A stretch of DNA of 64,000 nt from Prostheceraeus crozeri (GCA_907163375.1 CAJQUW010016182.1:1-64000), one strand, 5' to 3'. Shown: positions 17,646 through 30,499, numbered from the stretch's first letter. The notes: generated from the sequence alone by a model not told the origin. Numbers and translations: made by a program.

Positions 17646-19985
17646 AAAGGTGTAGATAATTAAATCAAAGGACTCTACGAACACCGGTTGGTCGCATTTC
17701 GAATACCAAAGTTACCTTCCGTACAAGGCATAACATGTCCCGAATAGAAAAAAATGAGCTAGCTTTTACAAGTACTGACCAAGTCATCCGAGAAAACATC
17801 AGCAAGTACCTTGCAAGTGCTGACTGAGCAAGTTAGTTGCCGTCTACTCGGCAACTTAGTCAATTAAGTTGATTTGGGACTCTACCGTATATACTTACTC
17901 TATGTCACTGATATCGATACTCTTCGTTGGTGAAATGTCTGAAAATGTTTTCTTCTAATGAAAAAATGAAAAAATAAAAAATGCAAACAAATCTTTGAAT
18001 AAAACTCTGCATCAGCAATGCTGCTGTGATTTCGATAAACATTTAGTGGAGGGAGGAAGAACTTTGTGATTGTGACTGAAAAATGTCGATGTCATCGTTA
18101 TCTATTTTCATGTTGCTTCAGTGTGATCTATCACAAAGTTGTTGTATAATCATCGTTAACTTTAAAGTGCCTGATTAGAATAACTTGTCAAGGGGAACAT
18201 GAATTCATTGATGTGAAGTCGAATAACTTTTGTCAATTTCGTCATTATCCTCATAATCTGTGCTGAATTCATAGACATTGATGCCTGGAAACACAATTCA
18301 GGAGTCTTGCTTCGAAATCATGTGTACTTTCCTTCTTTGGAGGATGTCAATTTCAAAAGTTGCAGCTCTTGGTCATACCAGAGAAACCGATATCGATTAG
18401 CTGTGTAAATCCATTTTATATAACAACATATTTCAAAAAACGTGTCTTTTGTTTATTAGATCCTTAGTTCTGAACAGACTTTCATAGTTTCATGTATCTC
18501 AATGCGAGTGAAGTAATTTCAGTAGTTATATTTTGATTCGTTTGATGTATTGGAACATAACTGACATACATAGCTTTGTGTTGATTGGGGACATGTTGAT
18601 GTGGAAAATAAACATTTTGGGTCATTATCTCTTGATTCTTGTTCCTGCAATCATTTGATTGTTTGGTAATATTGAAATATAGAAATGGATGACTCAATTT
18701 CTTGTTTTATTTCGAATGAGATCATGTACTTAATGAATGACTTTGATTCAGCTTCATTGATGTTTTGATGGTCTGTTATGGATGTCTTTTCTCACATACA
18801 GGTACCTGAATGTGCGGCATACCTTGAACAGGTAAAAGAGACATTGCGGCCTTGATTTTTAACTAGTCATTAGCTGGGAACTTGGTTGAAGGGGAATGAT
18901 GTACACCTACTACGAATTCGCGTGTCTGCCGAGTTCTAGCGAGTTTCTCTTCTTGTCAGACAGGATCAAAGAAAAACACAGGCAAATCCAATGGGATGCA
19001 GATTGAAAGTTTTTGGTTAAAATGTAATTTTCTTTGTTTTCTCCGATTAAACGGAAAGTACTAAGCTCAGAGTCATAATTTTTGACATTTAATGTCTTCA
19101 GGTCATTTCCTATTATGTCCATGTGCTATTATTATGCATCTGATCGGCAATGTGTGTGAGAAAGCGACAATCATCAGTGACACGATCAATGAAAAATGAT
19201 GAAATATATACAAGACGTGATGACATGAAAAATCAATACAGGAAAAGTGGTTGTGATTGGTTGCGGTTAATCATGAGACAGTGTGAATGATGAAAAAACT
19301 TGATGTACAATGATTCAGCAACTTTTGTGTATGGAGCGCGAATGAGAATTTTAAAATTATCTTTATCTGGGACATGAGCATGAGGCGATATTTCAGATGG
19401 GGATCGACCTTTCACATGTTCATTTATCCTAGTAGATGCATGGCTGTGACCGGTTAACATTTTTGTAACCGGTTAAAATCGGTTAAATAAGGATTCCCGG
19501 TAATCATTTAGTTAAGGTTTATCAACAACTATGGAACGTGTCAATTTTGATTTCATTGCATGAATGCATTACCTGCTTCACTTTTGAATGATAATTCTAT
19601 TGATGCTGTTGCGGTTGCCGTCCAATCGCGTAGCCAAGATTTCATTTCCGGGTGGACGATAAGTGTGGCTTGATTAATATAAGCCTGTACTTAATAATGT
19701 CGTAAATCAGAAGAAGCCCTAATATTCATTCATATCTGATTTGATTATGATCTGATTTTGTCTTTTATTGATCATTTGTGATACACAATTAACACAAAAT
19801 CATTTAGTATATATAGGTTTATCGATGACAGCCACAGGCGTAGAATGAAATCTAGGCACTAACAATATTGATTTAATATCAGTGGCTCATCATTCGATAC
19901 ATGTGTAATTGGAAGCAAAAGCGAAATAGAACAGGCGTTTATAGACCCAGTCATGAATGGCCTCTACTTGTGGGCAAGGAAATTC
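17646..19985. other. Host DNA without a recognised gene
   Basis: The first part (to 18789) is the end of copy A. The rest is unique within this window. Around 19457-19490 there are three AACCGGTTA/ATCGGTTAAA words. I see only short open frames with no domain. Confidence 0.5.
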
Positions 19986-20439
19986 TATATATTACGGAGG
20001 ATGGCTCACTAAAAGGAATTTTAGCCTTATTGCTTATCTTATTTTGTGTTCTGTAATTGCTCAAGGCAATTCTTAAAATACTATTTTCTAATGCACTATT
20101 TTCTGGCGAATGTTACCTTTTGTTTGAGAATGAAGAGTTGAAGCATAGGGCAGTTTTCAAAATATTTCAGCTTTTTTGCTAGATTGTTTTATGACGATCA
20201 CATCGCTCAAGACTTTATCTCTTCTATCAGGATGATATCCTTTTTGGATAGTAATATTCTTAACTTTATCTTTTTATAATCGCATGGGCAGGGCGGCTGC
20301 TTAGTTTTTGAGATCTATTGTGCAAGGTTTTAATCGCGTTGTTCATATAAGAATCAGGAGGGTAGTAGTCGCTATGAGTATACAATAAAGCATCATATTC
20401 TTACATTATCCAGTTGGTTTCAAATGTTTACCATTTTTT

Positions 20440-20900
20440 ATGAAAATATTTATATCTAGAAATCAATTGAGTTGTTTATGGGTTCTTCTGTAGTAAATTG
20501 AAGTGATGAATTAACAGCATTAAGCTGGTCTAAAAATGTGAGGGCTTCGACTGGAGACCGAAGGACTGCTAAGATATCATCAACGTACCTAATGGAAAAT
20601 GCCGGCATTTGCATTTCATTTCCTATGATATTTAGCGAGGATTCAGCCACAAGACATGCAAGGGAGGATCCCATACTCATTCCTTCTTATGGAAGGTAGT
20701 TTCTACTGTTAAACAGTAACGAAATATTTGTGCAAAGGAGTTGCAAAACAGTACGTAAAGTTTTACCATTAATACTAAATCTATCAAAATATACTAAGAT
20801 AATTAGATGGTCGATAGTGTCATTGACTGGAATATTTGTGAAAAGTTGAGCAGCATCGAAACTGACTAAGTAAGGGTTTTCATGCGGAAAATCTTTTCAT
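20440..20900 (-). pseudogene. Penelope-like reverse transcriptase fragment
   Basis: Reads LFTNIPVND in the upstream part (a Penelope RT hallmark), then SMGSSLACLVAE, and the catalytic IRYVDDILAVL. The region corresponds to the palm of the RT. A related, fuller RT is at the right end of the window (63360 on). The fragment is broken. Confidence 0.75.
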
Positions 20901-21191
20901 AAGCTTCAAAGCTATCCGTAGTTGAAAAAAACTTTGGTAAGAAAAGGTTTTAGGTGAACAAGAAGCCAGTCGCAAATGTTTGTGCAGAAACAGTCAGCCA
21001 TTGACAAGATTAATAAAAGAAACTGACTCTTTATTGTATACTCATAGCGACTCCTACATATTCCTACAAAATAGTGTTTTATTAAAATAGTTTATTAAAA
21101 TAGTATTTTAAGAATTGCCTTCAGCAATTACAAAACACAAAGTCAGATAAGCAATAAAGCTAAAATTCCTTCTATTGAGTTATCCTCCGTA

Positions 21192-21401
21192 GTGTATAAG
21201 TATACTTGTGAGCATTGCAGTCAGTGCTACGTCGGTGAAACCCGTCGACATATCTCTACTATGATAGACAAACATGTGAAAGGTCAACCCCATCTCATCC
21301 TCAAATGCAATCATTGCAATGTTGATTGTGGTAATAAAGATGTGCATCGGCTTCAAAATGAGACCCTATTTGTCAATTTCTGTTGGATAATTGGAACGTA
21401 A
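21192..21401 (+). pseudogene. Penelope-like GIY-YIG endonuclease fragment
   Basis: Reads VYKYTCEHCSQCYVGETRRH: the paired Cys-x2-Cys and the Y-V-G-E-T-x-R core are those of the GIY-YIG endonuclease fused to Penelope-like RTs, which nicks the target DNA. A Cys/His-rich tail follows (CNHCNVDC). It is on the opposite strand to the RT fragment at 20440-20900, so it is from another copy or was inverted. Broken. Confidence 0.7.
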
Positions 21402-21560
21402 TGCTACTTTCATTATCATTATGCTGATTTCAGTGAATCAGATTTTTAGTCAGATATTCGTGGAGCATAAAATTCACAATAAATCTAATCTAGCTGAATA
21501 TCACTCTATACAAAAAATATTCACGACTGGTATTACCGAAGAAAAGTTTTTTGATAGTAG

Positions 21561-21909
21561 TATGTAATACATATATTTTCTGCTATGTGACTTAAAGCTG
21601 CGCATACCAAACACATACCAGAGGCATACGAATAAGGATGAATTTGCATCGGGTCTCGTAAATAAAACATACCAACAACTCGTATTTCAGTGCTAAACAA
21701 CCAATCACAGATCGAATAGTTCGTATCGCTATATACCAATCACATATGAAAGTAAGTGAGATGTGGTATGAAAAACATACCAGATCTCTGTAAGCATGCG
21801 AGAATCTCGTATCAGATGTTGGTTTCAAATTGTATGTGATTTTGGTATATATTTGTATGTAATGTTCGTATCAAGCGATTTACAGTGTAGAAGTGTGAGT
21901 AGAAGTATA
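21561..21909. other. Short-repeat spacer
   Basis: Contains many ACATACCA/TGGTATG words in both orientations (for example near 21605, 21668, 21735, 21770); possibly a decayed MITE. No gene. Confidence 0.35.
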
Positions 21910-23275
21910 AAGTAAGTAAGTAAGCGTTTTATTTCAAGTTGAATGAAAATCAAGACAGTCATATACACAAATCATATACACATTACATAGTCATATCATA
22001 AATTTTCACATACACAAGTAAAGAAGACCGAAAAATAAATGCATACAAACTGAGGTCATTTTACATCTACATATCATTTAAAATATCGTTAAAGTGTACA
22101 CACAGTTGCTGAAGTAAAAATGGGAAAAAAGATCTGGCATATTTTTCAGTACGGATACATGGGAAAACGAATCTGTTCGACCGTTGAGATCTTTCAGGCA
22201 GAAGGTCTCTCAAGATGTGATTTTGGTCGTTTTCAATCTGTCTGAAAAGTTTCAATGAATGTTGCAATCGTCTATGTATAGTATCGTCACACTTAGTACA
22301 CTTTGAAACACCATCATAAATTATACGATGTGCTCGGTTTTCAATAGTTGAAAGTATTCTACAATGCTTTTTAGAGAGCCCAACAAATGTTTTACATGCG
22401 TAGTCTAAAACAGAGCGGATAATGGCTACATATACATCATGCAATTGATTTGCAGAAATAAGTGACTTTAAACGTCTGATGATATGCAAGCGTCTGCTAC
22501 ACTTTATTCGCAAATAATCTACGTGGTCGTCCCAAGTTAACTTATTATTCATACAGACTCCGAGATACTTGATGGACTTCACGTAGTTTACAGAGAAAGA
22601 AAAATTGTCTAAGGAAACAGGAGATCGAGAAACAATCATCACATTAGACTTTTTGTATTTAGTCTCAAAAAGTTTTTTGCGCACCACAATTCAACATTCT
22701 CTATTTCACGATTAACCGTAGAGCGAATGTCATCAATATCGTTTTTTGGTAAAGGAATGATTACACTTATATCATCAGCATATTTAAGCATTACATTATT
22801 CACTAAGGTACTATGTAAGTCACTAACATATAGGCAAAAAAGAAAAGGGGCTAAAACGGATCCTTGTGGTACTCCGCAAGTAATGCTCACTGATCGGGAA
22901 TACACATCCTTTAACTTCAGGAAAGTGGTTCTATTTTCCAGAATGATTTCAACCATATAATGAGCTCGATAGGGAAATTCAAAGTCTGCAATTTCTCAAA
23001 TAACACATTGTAATTTACACAATCGAACGCCTTTGACAAATCACAGCTCAAGACTGCGCAACCAAAATTCTGCCTTTCATCGATGATGCGTAATGATGTA
23101 TCTAGTAACTTCAAAATGGCTGTTGTAGTCGAGGCACCTTTCCTGAAACCATGCTGTTCGAGGCCATAATTTATATAGAACATGTCTGCAAAACGATTGA
23201 GTACAATTCGTTCCAAAATCTTCGCTAGAGGAGGAAAGATCGAGATGTATCGCAGATTGTAGATGGTAGATAGGC
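21910..23275 (-). mobile_element. 5'-truncated non-LTR retrotransposon (LINE, Jockey/CR1-like)
   Basis: On the minus strand the RT domain runs from IFPPLAKILERIVLNRF through LSCDLSKAFDCVNYN, GVPQGSVLAPFLFCLYV and the catalytic KYADDISVII to YLGVCMNNKLTWDDHV, then the C-terminal domain (IENRAHRIIYDG) to a stop at about 22067. It ends in a 3' tail of CTTA repeats (complement at about 21913-21930), typical of Jockey/CR1-type LINEs. The endonuclease and first part of the RT are missing, a 5' truncation at about 23275. The reading changes frame twice (near 22930 and 22680), so it is dead. Cut-off is next to a GTCCACTGGACC motif. Confidence 0.85.
22067..23275 (-). pseudogene. LINE reverse transcriptase (pol) remnant
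   Basis: The coding part of the LINE above. Three overlapping frames (23275-22917, 22956-22639, 22687-22067) follow each other in the right order, implying two small indels. The YADD active site is intact. The region left of 23275 in the first frame reads into unrelated sequence. It resembles pol of Jockey/CR1 superfamily members in arthropods and other invertebrates; finer placement needs a tree. Confidence 0.85.
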
Positions 23276-25816
23276 CAAGGGGTCCACTGGACCCCCCTTT
23301 TCGGATCTCAGAGAGTGTAGAAATTCCCATCACATTTTTTTTGTTGTCAGATGGAGAATGTGCGTTGTGTTGCAAGATCGTAAAATGTGAATAATTTGCC
23401 TTCGCACATGATCTCACGTGACTGGTGCACCTATATGAACAACCGGACATAATACAGTGTGCGAAATGAAAGCTATGATTATATTCCTAGTTCAACACTA
23501 AAAACATACTGTTGACAAAGTTTTCACAACAGTAATTGATGAGTTTGAGATCTCCACAGCTGCTTTAAGGTTATAAAAGTGCAGAAATGATGACTCCTTA
23601 GCCCTATTTCTGATAGGCATGTATAAATTTAAAAAAAGGACAAATGTGAGGGTTTTGTTGCATGGATTAGATCAATATTACTAAAATCAACTATCTGAGG
23701 CTTTATGGTGACAGCAAACATCACGAAGGCGCCGCCTAGTACAACTGATAGTGCACTAGATGTCGCTGACTTTTAAAAACACTATATTTTCGCATGTGTT
23801 TGCTGAGAAGACTGAAAGACACTCAAAGGATTAGTTGTATCGTCCATCATTGTTTTACTTAAAATCAATTTTTCTGATGTTTTGATATCGATCTATGCAG
23901 GGAAACGAAGAATTTGTAAATGGCGTCCACTGGACCTCCCCTTAGGTCTCAGAGGGTGTGACTCAGGTCTCTGTGGGTTATGGAGTATATAATTGAACAG
24001 AGGTCTTCATTAGAAATTGGGTGCATTTTAGAGAAAATGCGGCACACAGATGTGCATTTAGGATGCAAGTCTATATGTTAAAAAGATGAGTCGCTGCGTT
24101 GAAAACCATTTGCAAGTGAAAAGTCGAAGTTTTGAAACAATTGTGTAGAATTCTATTTAAAATGAAGAAATATCTCTAAAATTGATTTTAGAATTTCTAA
24201 TCATCGGTTTGCAAGCATCGCATTCACAGAATTCTGTGTATACCGATGACTGGTGAGTATGCGCATTAGCTCAATATTTCAATACAACATTATTGAGTAG
24301 TGATTTTATCAAGGTGTCAAAAATTAGTCTTTTTGTGACCTGTTGCCATGATTATGTGTATCCTGATTGATAGCTTGGACATAATCTTAGAAATTCTGAG
24401 AAAGACATGCGAAAGAGTGCGCGAAAAACAGTGGAACAATAATAATAATAAAACGTTTTCTGAATTAATGCCCCAATATTGAAAATCGTGAGGCTTGTTA
24501 CATAATACCATAAACATAAATGTTGTACAAATAGTAAGAGAATGCGCGGTTTCAGGACACTGCGCGGTTATAAGATTAGAGGGGAGACCTCTGCGAAATT
24601 TGCTTATGCTGCACTGGACACGTTTGGATTGGAACGGCTCGTTTTCCTTCGCCTGTTCTGAAATCACGCACGATACTCATTGGACGACACAGAACGGACT
24701 GATTTGGCTTGGAAAATAACTTAGAAACATTTCCGAGACGATTGAGGGGTGTCATTTTTTCTGGAAAATGCTTTTCAAGTGTTTGCCAAAGATTTCAAAA
24801 TTTTCCACTTTGAGTGATAAAATATTGTATAATTTCGCCTGCGCAAATGCTGATTTGACGACACAGTCGCTGTACATAGAGAATACATGAGAATTTGCTC
24901 CTTGCTATATAATGGTTTCATTTGTCTCAGAATGTGGAGTCGTGAAGCGTCTTTCTTGGTAATGCTGCTACGAAGACCTCGCGCGATTCCACGATATATT
25001 TTGCCTTAATTGCAAGATCGCGAAATCAAAATTAGATTGCACTCGCTTTTTTATTCTCTCATAGTTTATAAATATACATATTTTCGTGTCTTCAATTCCT
25101 TTTATTGAATAAAGATCGTTTCAAGTCTCTTTGAAAATGATGGATCGATTTCGAGCAACTAGTATATTGCTCGATGTATGGCTACATTTTAATTTATATT
25201 AAGAAATCTTGTGAATACGGCAAATATTTTGTGGAATCATTCAAGTATAGGAAAGGACTGAGAAAAAACTAATCTTCAAGTGATTACGCCTCAGAAATAA
25301 ACTGCTTAAGTCGCACGCCGAAACTTACTATGTAGACAAAAAGAAATTCCTAGTGATACATTACAGAGATAGGAATAAAATGTCTTGGGTGTCTTGCGGA
25401 TTGCTGCATATTCCATCAAAGTGCTTCGATTGCCACGGTTCTTTGAGATTCGAAGAATTCAGATCATTGCGCACAAGTATTCTCGTTAATGTTGATCCTT
25501 CCAATCATTATTAAAAGGGATCGCAGACGTACGAAAATTGGTTCAACTGTTGATTTCATCACCCTCTTCTCAGCATTCCTGATTTAATGTAGGTAGACAG
25601 TGATTTGTTGCCGAGTGCAAGTGAAACAATATTACAACACGCATGCACTGGGTGGTATCCTAAAGACGGAGAAAGTGTGTTCGAAAGAATGTATGTGATT
25701 CTCAAAAGTGTGCGATGTACGACTCATCTCTTCTGGGAACGAACTGAACGAGCACGCATTAAGTGCATTACGCGGTATAGAAATCCTCATTTAGCCAACA
25801 GAGGCAACCAGTTTTT
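23276..25816. other. Host DNA between duplication copies
   Basis: No convincing gene. GTCCACTGGACC motifs followed by TCAGAG(G/A)GTGT occur at about 23280 and 23930. Short open frames (24317-24719) have no domain. Confidence 0.45.
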
Positions 25817-25888
25817 CTAGTATTTCATTAATAGTGTATATTGTAGTCTTAATTTGCTTCGGCAATTGCTTGTTTAATGTGCCAATTT

Positions 25889-25950
25889 GAACCAGGGATG
25901 CGGAGTCGGAGTCCCGGAGTCTTGTCATTTTTGTCGGAGTCCGGCCAGTA
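25889..25950. mobile_element. Truncated hAT-like MITE
   Basis: Starts CAGGGATGCGGAGTCGGAG like the element at 9893 but loses similarity at about 25950; the right end is absent. Confidence 0.6.
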
Positions 25951-28186
25951 ACTAAACCCAAAATATAATACAAACAGATTATTTTTCCTCGTGCATTGCT
26001 GTCACTGTCTTGATGTCAACTTTCCCCGTCAAACAAAAGCACAGAGACAGCAGTGGATGCAAAGCTTGTAATAGTTGAGGGAATGAACCGTGATAGTGAA
26101 AAAAAGGATTGTCTTTTCACTCGGTGATTTAGTAGAGAAGACAAGTCTTCTGGCCTCGATCACATCTACGCACCAAAGGTCACATCAGAGACATAAATGA
26201 AATACTAGTTTGTTTGAGACCATTAGCTCTTACCTTCACGGTAATCGTTTGTGATGTCTCTTCTAAAGCGCATATTAAAATCGAAAGTGTACTCATATTT
26301 TTTGAAGAAGTATGGTGGATTTTCCTGCCCGGTAGCGACTGGAGAATAACCGTGTGAAGTACACATCAAGAAGATGGGAGGAGCCGAGTCGTATGCATCC
26401 AACTGAAAACGACATCTGATAAACTTTCATCGCAAACGATTGATAAGCAATTGATGCAGCATTGACCACTTGACATTCGCTGGACAATTCATCATCCTTT
26501 TGCATATTTCAGTGTACTCTGATGAAAAGTGGTGGACACGGATATATCACGTGATCACTTGATGATTATTTTTGACAATCAACAATATACGAGTCAACAA
26601 CACCTCGGTCCTTTCCCACATTTCAATAGAGAAAGACGACCGCAACCTTTTGCACGCCATGTCACCTACTGATGTCACAACGGAAAGAGATAGAGGAACA
26701 ATACTCAACAGCTAAGATTGATCTTAGGAGAAATGATGTCTCTTATGATATAGTGGGATAACCAAGGGGAGTCGATGAACAGAGATGAATACAAACCATG
26801 CATCCAACCAGAGAGCAGTCGAGAATAGTCGATGCATCGATGCAGGGAACTGACCATAGCGTAGTTAAACTAGATTTCTATTGTGATCTCAATTGATAAT
26901 GTGAATATGACACAATTTCAAATTTATCTCAGTTTCTAATTGAAATAGCTCTAATTGAAAATCATTATCAAAACATACACGAGCCACAATCAAGCAATAT
27001 TGATCTTTCCATAGAGTGTGGACCTTCGCCTGTTCTGCAGAATTCTCAACTTGAATGGAAAACCACAGAGATAAATTGCTTTGTCTGCGTTGTTTGGTCT
27101 AGAGGTGACATTTTGTGATACTAATGGTCACGCTTAGAACTAGTCCCGTGGGGCAGAAAGATTAATTTTCCATTCAAAACAATGCAAGTTGAAGTCTGAA
27201 TTCTGACGAACTAGATAATTGACACGCATTTGAACGCTCACAGTCAACAAATTTAGATCGTGAGGAGTCGAGCGATGTGAATAATATTTCCATTTGACGT
27301 GTTTATCATGGGGAAGCATTGAGTAAAAGACAAAAACTGCTCAATTAGCAGGTGTTCAGACAATTATCAGATGTTCAGAAAACGATAGCTCGCGTGTTCT
27401 CCAATACAGCTTTCCTACGCACTGGGCGCGCTTAGCGAATCACGTAAGACAAAGGGAGATATCTCTCTATCTCTATGCCATTGCATGCCGAATCTGCGAG
27501 TCTCTGCGGCGACAGCAGAATCCATCTCTATATGTAAGACACAATCTGTCATCATGATCACCATCTATCCACATAACCAGACCAAACTCATTGTTCCTAG
27601 GTTTCCATGGGAAGGAAGAGTCGTATTTTGTGGTTGTAATGAAATTGCATACATCGCAATACTCAAACAATAGTCGACATTGAATAATCAGCGATGGCTT
27701 TGGACAGCAGCCGGTGGTATGTTTGCTATAATATTACACAACGATGTCACAGTGCCACTCATTGATGAGTTCTCCGAAGAGAATGTCGAGTGAACCAATT
27801 TTCGCACTCTCGCTAACTTCCAAACTCTAAGAATCTGACGGACCAACATTGACGAGACAAGTTGTGCGCAATGATTTGAATTGTTCGAGTCTGAAGGAAT
27901 CGTGGCGATCAAAACATTTTGAAAGAATTCACAGCAATCCGCAATCGACATACGACTTTTTTATATTTCTGTAAGGTATTGGAAACTCCTTTTTTCCCGC
28001 TTGCTGAGTTCCTGCATGTGCCATCGTTTTGAATCTGTTTCTACTCCTAGTGAAGTGAAAGATTTGAGCAATATAAATGCAGGGATCTATCATGTTTCAA
28101 TTGTTGTTTTGAGTATTAAATGAGCATCACCATCAAAATCTGCATGTGTCAAATATTTCATCCAATTCTGCTGCATTTCATTTCAG
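25951..28186. other. Upstream region of gene B
   Basis: From about 26330 it parallels 9950-11970 of copy A (without the MITE). No gene is seen; presumed promoter and 5' UTR of the gene at 28187, with the acceptor TTTCATTTCAG at 28176-28186. Confidence 0.5.
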
Positions 28187-29017
28187 ATGCGTTTCCTGAT
28201 CTTCGTTCTCCTTGGAATCCGCGGCGCTCAAACCGATGTTATTTCACACAAATTCAAAGCTGAGCAGAAAGATTATAACTTGGAAGTTGAAGCCAAAGTC
28301 TCCTCTTCTTCTGATGTATCAAAAGTCAATTGCGCTCGACATTGCCTCTCAGCGCCTTCTTGCTGTGCATTCATGCTTCGACAGAGTCCAACTCGCTGTC
28401 TGATTCTCCACACGGCTCAATGCGATGAGCGACTGAAACACTTCTCCACTGGTCGATGTGTTCTCTACCGCCGTATGACTCGCAAAACTGGCAAGTCGGC
28501 GTGTCCATCAATCTTCTCCACCACCTTCAAGTCTGCACCCCATCGCGTCTTTTATATCTCAGACGAAAGAATTGCACTCAGACATTCCAGGAAATACTGC
28601 ACAGACGAAGGCGGACGTGTGATTGAGCAATACCCGGTTGTATTCATGAAAGAGTTTATCAAAATAATGAAATCGGATATCCTTCCTGCCATAAAGTTGA
28701 AATTCTGCAGTAGATTCATCGATGGCGAGGGCATCGAACTGGACAAGTGGAGTTGTCCAGTTGTTGTCGGATTAGTTGATATCAGTAACGGAAGTCAAAT
28801 CTGGCCAAACAAAAATATGATTTTTAATTCTATAAGTTATGAACATGAATTGGGTAGAAGTATAAATAATTTTAGAGTGCGAACAGGCACAAATCCAATT
28901 GCCATGTTGATTGAACTCAATGATAATGAAAGAGTCCCTGACCTAAAGACGTATGCTAGCCGCTTTCCGGCAGCATATACGACTTTGATTGCATGTGAAT
29001 GTTCATTACAAAACTAG
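28187..29017 (+). CDS. Secreted PAN/apple plus C-type-lectin-like protein, gene B
   Basis: A 276-residue intact ORF, paralogue of gene A (about 80% identical residues by eye), also starting right after an AG acceptor. The signal peptide is clean (MRFLIFVLLGIRGA, then QTD). The PAN/apple part keeps CARHCLSAPSCCAF and CLILHTAQC; the lectin-like part keeps SRKYCTDEGGRV, WSCPVVVGLVD, SQIWPN and ACECSLQN. Compared with gene A it lacks the cysteines at A positions 31 and 178 and has a few extra residues in DGEGIELDKWSC. Both genes staying open for over 800 bases while surrounding elements decayed argues that both are under selection. Confidence 0.75.
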   Translation: MRFLIFVLLGIRGAQTDVISHKFKAEQKDYNLEVEAKVSSSSDVSKVNCARHCLSAPSCCAFMLRQSPTRCLILHTAQCDERLKHFSTGRCVLYRRMTRKTGKSACPSIFSTTFKSAPHRVFYISDERIALRHSRKYCTDEGGRVIEQYPVVFMKEFIKIMKSDILPAIKLKFCSRFIDGEGIELDKWSCPVVVGLVDISNGSQIWPNKNMIFNSISYEHELGRSINNFRVRTGTNPIAMLIELNDNERVPDLKTYASRFPAAYTTLIACECSLQN

Positions 29018-29171
29018 CTCGCACTATATTGTAAGTCAAAATTTGCTAATGCTGAAGCACTTTGTTACTAAAACCCTGATTTGACGTCCTTGTGGATCAA
29101 CTCTCAGATGCCTGAGGGGGTCCAGTGGACCCCAGAACCAAATCTTCTATGTCACTTCTTCTACACTATGT

Positions 29172-29541
29172 AGGTGACATGCCACCCTCAATTACGCGTA
29201 ATTACACATGACCCTAAACATCCGTGGCTACACGTGACATTTCTGCAACATCTCGGCAGTCCTGTTATACAGACTTTGCGTCTCATGTGTCTGTATGTAT
29301 CAAAGGCTAAACAATGTGATAGGACCTGAATTTCATGCTCAGGGAAGACAGAACATCAACGCGGACAACCGTAGACGACGCGTAAACTGTAAACGCTCGC
29401 CCACACGCATTCACAAGCCTTCTACATGTCTTGACAGCATCAGATCACGTGATTGCTGACTCATATCGCAGCGCTTATGTACTGGCGTAGAGGTGTAAAC
29501 TGCCCTTAACCAGGGATGTGTGGGGTTCCTGGCAATGTCAC
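29172..29541. mobile_element. MITE with CGCGTAATTAC-type inverted ends (copy B)
   Basis: Counterpart of 12946-13331 with both ends recognisable (GTGACATGCCACC at left, GGCAATGTCAC at right); the right inner palindrome is partly deleted. Confidence 0.65.
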
Positions 29542-29689
29542 TTTTACCATCGACGGTATATTAACCTCTCATGTCCATGCAATTTCATCATTTCTGACAA
29601 TGATTTTGCATGTGATATTTCATTTCAATTGAATTATTACGAAAATGGGAGACAGGTTTACTGGCTCATTAGACCCTCCACCAGGCATC

Positions 29690-29889
29690 AGAGGGGGTGT
29701 GGATATTCCAGGCTTGCACGGGACGAGATTTCTGTGTTCCATTACCACCCCATTCGTGCAGGATTCCAATGGGAATTCCCACAGGAATTTCAACTTCAAA
29801 AGCGATATTTAAAATTTACGATTATTTCCCATAATGCTCCCCATAAGCCAAGCTGGTATTTGATCAGCTTTGCCGACAGAAGCCCCTAG
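29690..29889 (+). other. Possible terminal exon remnant (copy B)
   Basis: Open stretch SRLARDEISVFH to ISFADRSP parallel to 13480-13676. See copy A for doubts. Confidence 0.3.
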
Positions 29890-30499
29890 CAGCTACGTTA
29901 GGGGATATTCTATACCATTGTAAGTCTATAGGTACCGAAGCAAGTTTAGGCCAACATGAGTAAAAAAGATTATCCTCTTATTTCGGATTTATTATCAAAT
30001 TTTCTCTCGATTTCTGAAATAATAACTGCACAAACCATAAAGTAAGTATGTAATATATTGAGCATTGGATGACGAGACTTGATGTTGGGGTATTGGTTGA
30101 GATTGCTCATAACTACAGAATCTAGCGCAAAGGCGAATATCTCGACTGGTAAATAAGTGTTCGTTCGGAGACGTTCTTCGGCATATTCTCTACAGAGTGA
30201 AGAAGACAACCTGTGTAGAAATGACTTTCTGTCGAATTTGTAATCATTCTTCGTTGAAATGAAGAACGCATTGAATGCTAAAATATCTATACAGTTGTAG
30301 AATATCAACATTGGTCATCTAACAGTTTTTCTTTGACAAGAAAAAAGTTCACCAGCTTCATCCATTCGATTCTCTCCTCCTTTGCCTACGTTATAATCCA
30401 TTATCATGTATGGCTTCTGTTTGCATCGTTATTTACGTCTGTATTTGTATGAGATGTACTCAGAAGGATAACTTGCTTGCTATGTTTGGGGTTTAGTTT
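29890..30499. other. Spacer of copy B
   Basis: Parallels 13677-14290. The minus-strand open frame at 29970-30311 (MLIFYNCIDILAFNAF) has a diverged counterpart at 13782-14102 in copy A. Conservation of a frame in both copies is weak evidence for coding; no domain is visible. Confidence 0.35.

Larger units (their letters stand above)
9811..18789. repeat. Segmental duplication, copy A
   Basis: Similar to copy B (25817-35982) over most of its length, about 90% by eye in the shared parts and in the same order. Left junctions share TTCTAGTATTTCATTAATAG; right junctions share GATGTCTTTT. It carries a secreted-protein gene, MITEs, a foldback element and transposase remnants. It differs by an inverted block (16.7-17.6 kb) and lacks the Tc1 insert of copy B. 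Confidence 0.85.
19990..21560. mobile_element. Penelope-like element fragments in a palindromic arrangement
   Basis: A reverse-transcriptase part lies on the minus strand (about 20440-20900) and an endonuclease part on the plus strand (21192-21401). Outer inverted arms at about 19990-20110 and 21065-21190 share AAGGAATTTTAGC, ATTGCTTATC and AAGGCAATTCTTAAAATA words; inner arms near 20370 and 21030 share CTATGAGTATACAATAAAG. Inverted or tandem copies are usual for Penelope-like elements. Broken in several places and old. Confidence 0.75.

Noticed and set aside
21192-21401. Host UvrC/SLX1-type GIY-YIG nuclease
   Set aside because: The Cys-rich start and nearby Penelope RT fragment fit a Penelope-like endonuclease better.
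22727-22960. Plus-strand ORF in the LINE
   Set aside because: Shadow of the RT frame on the minus strand.
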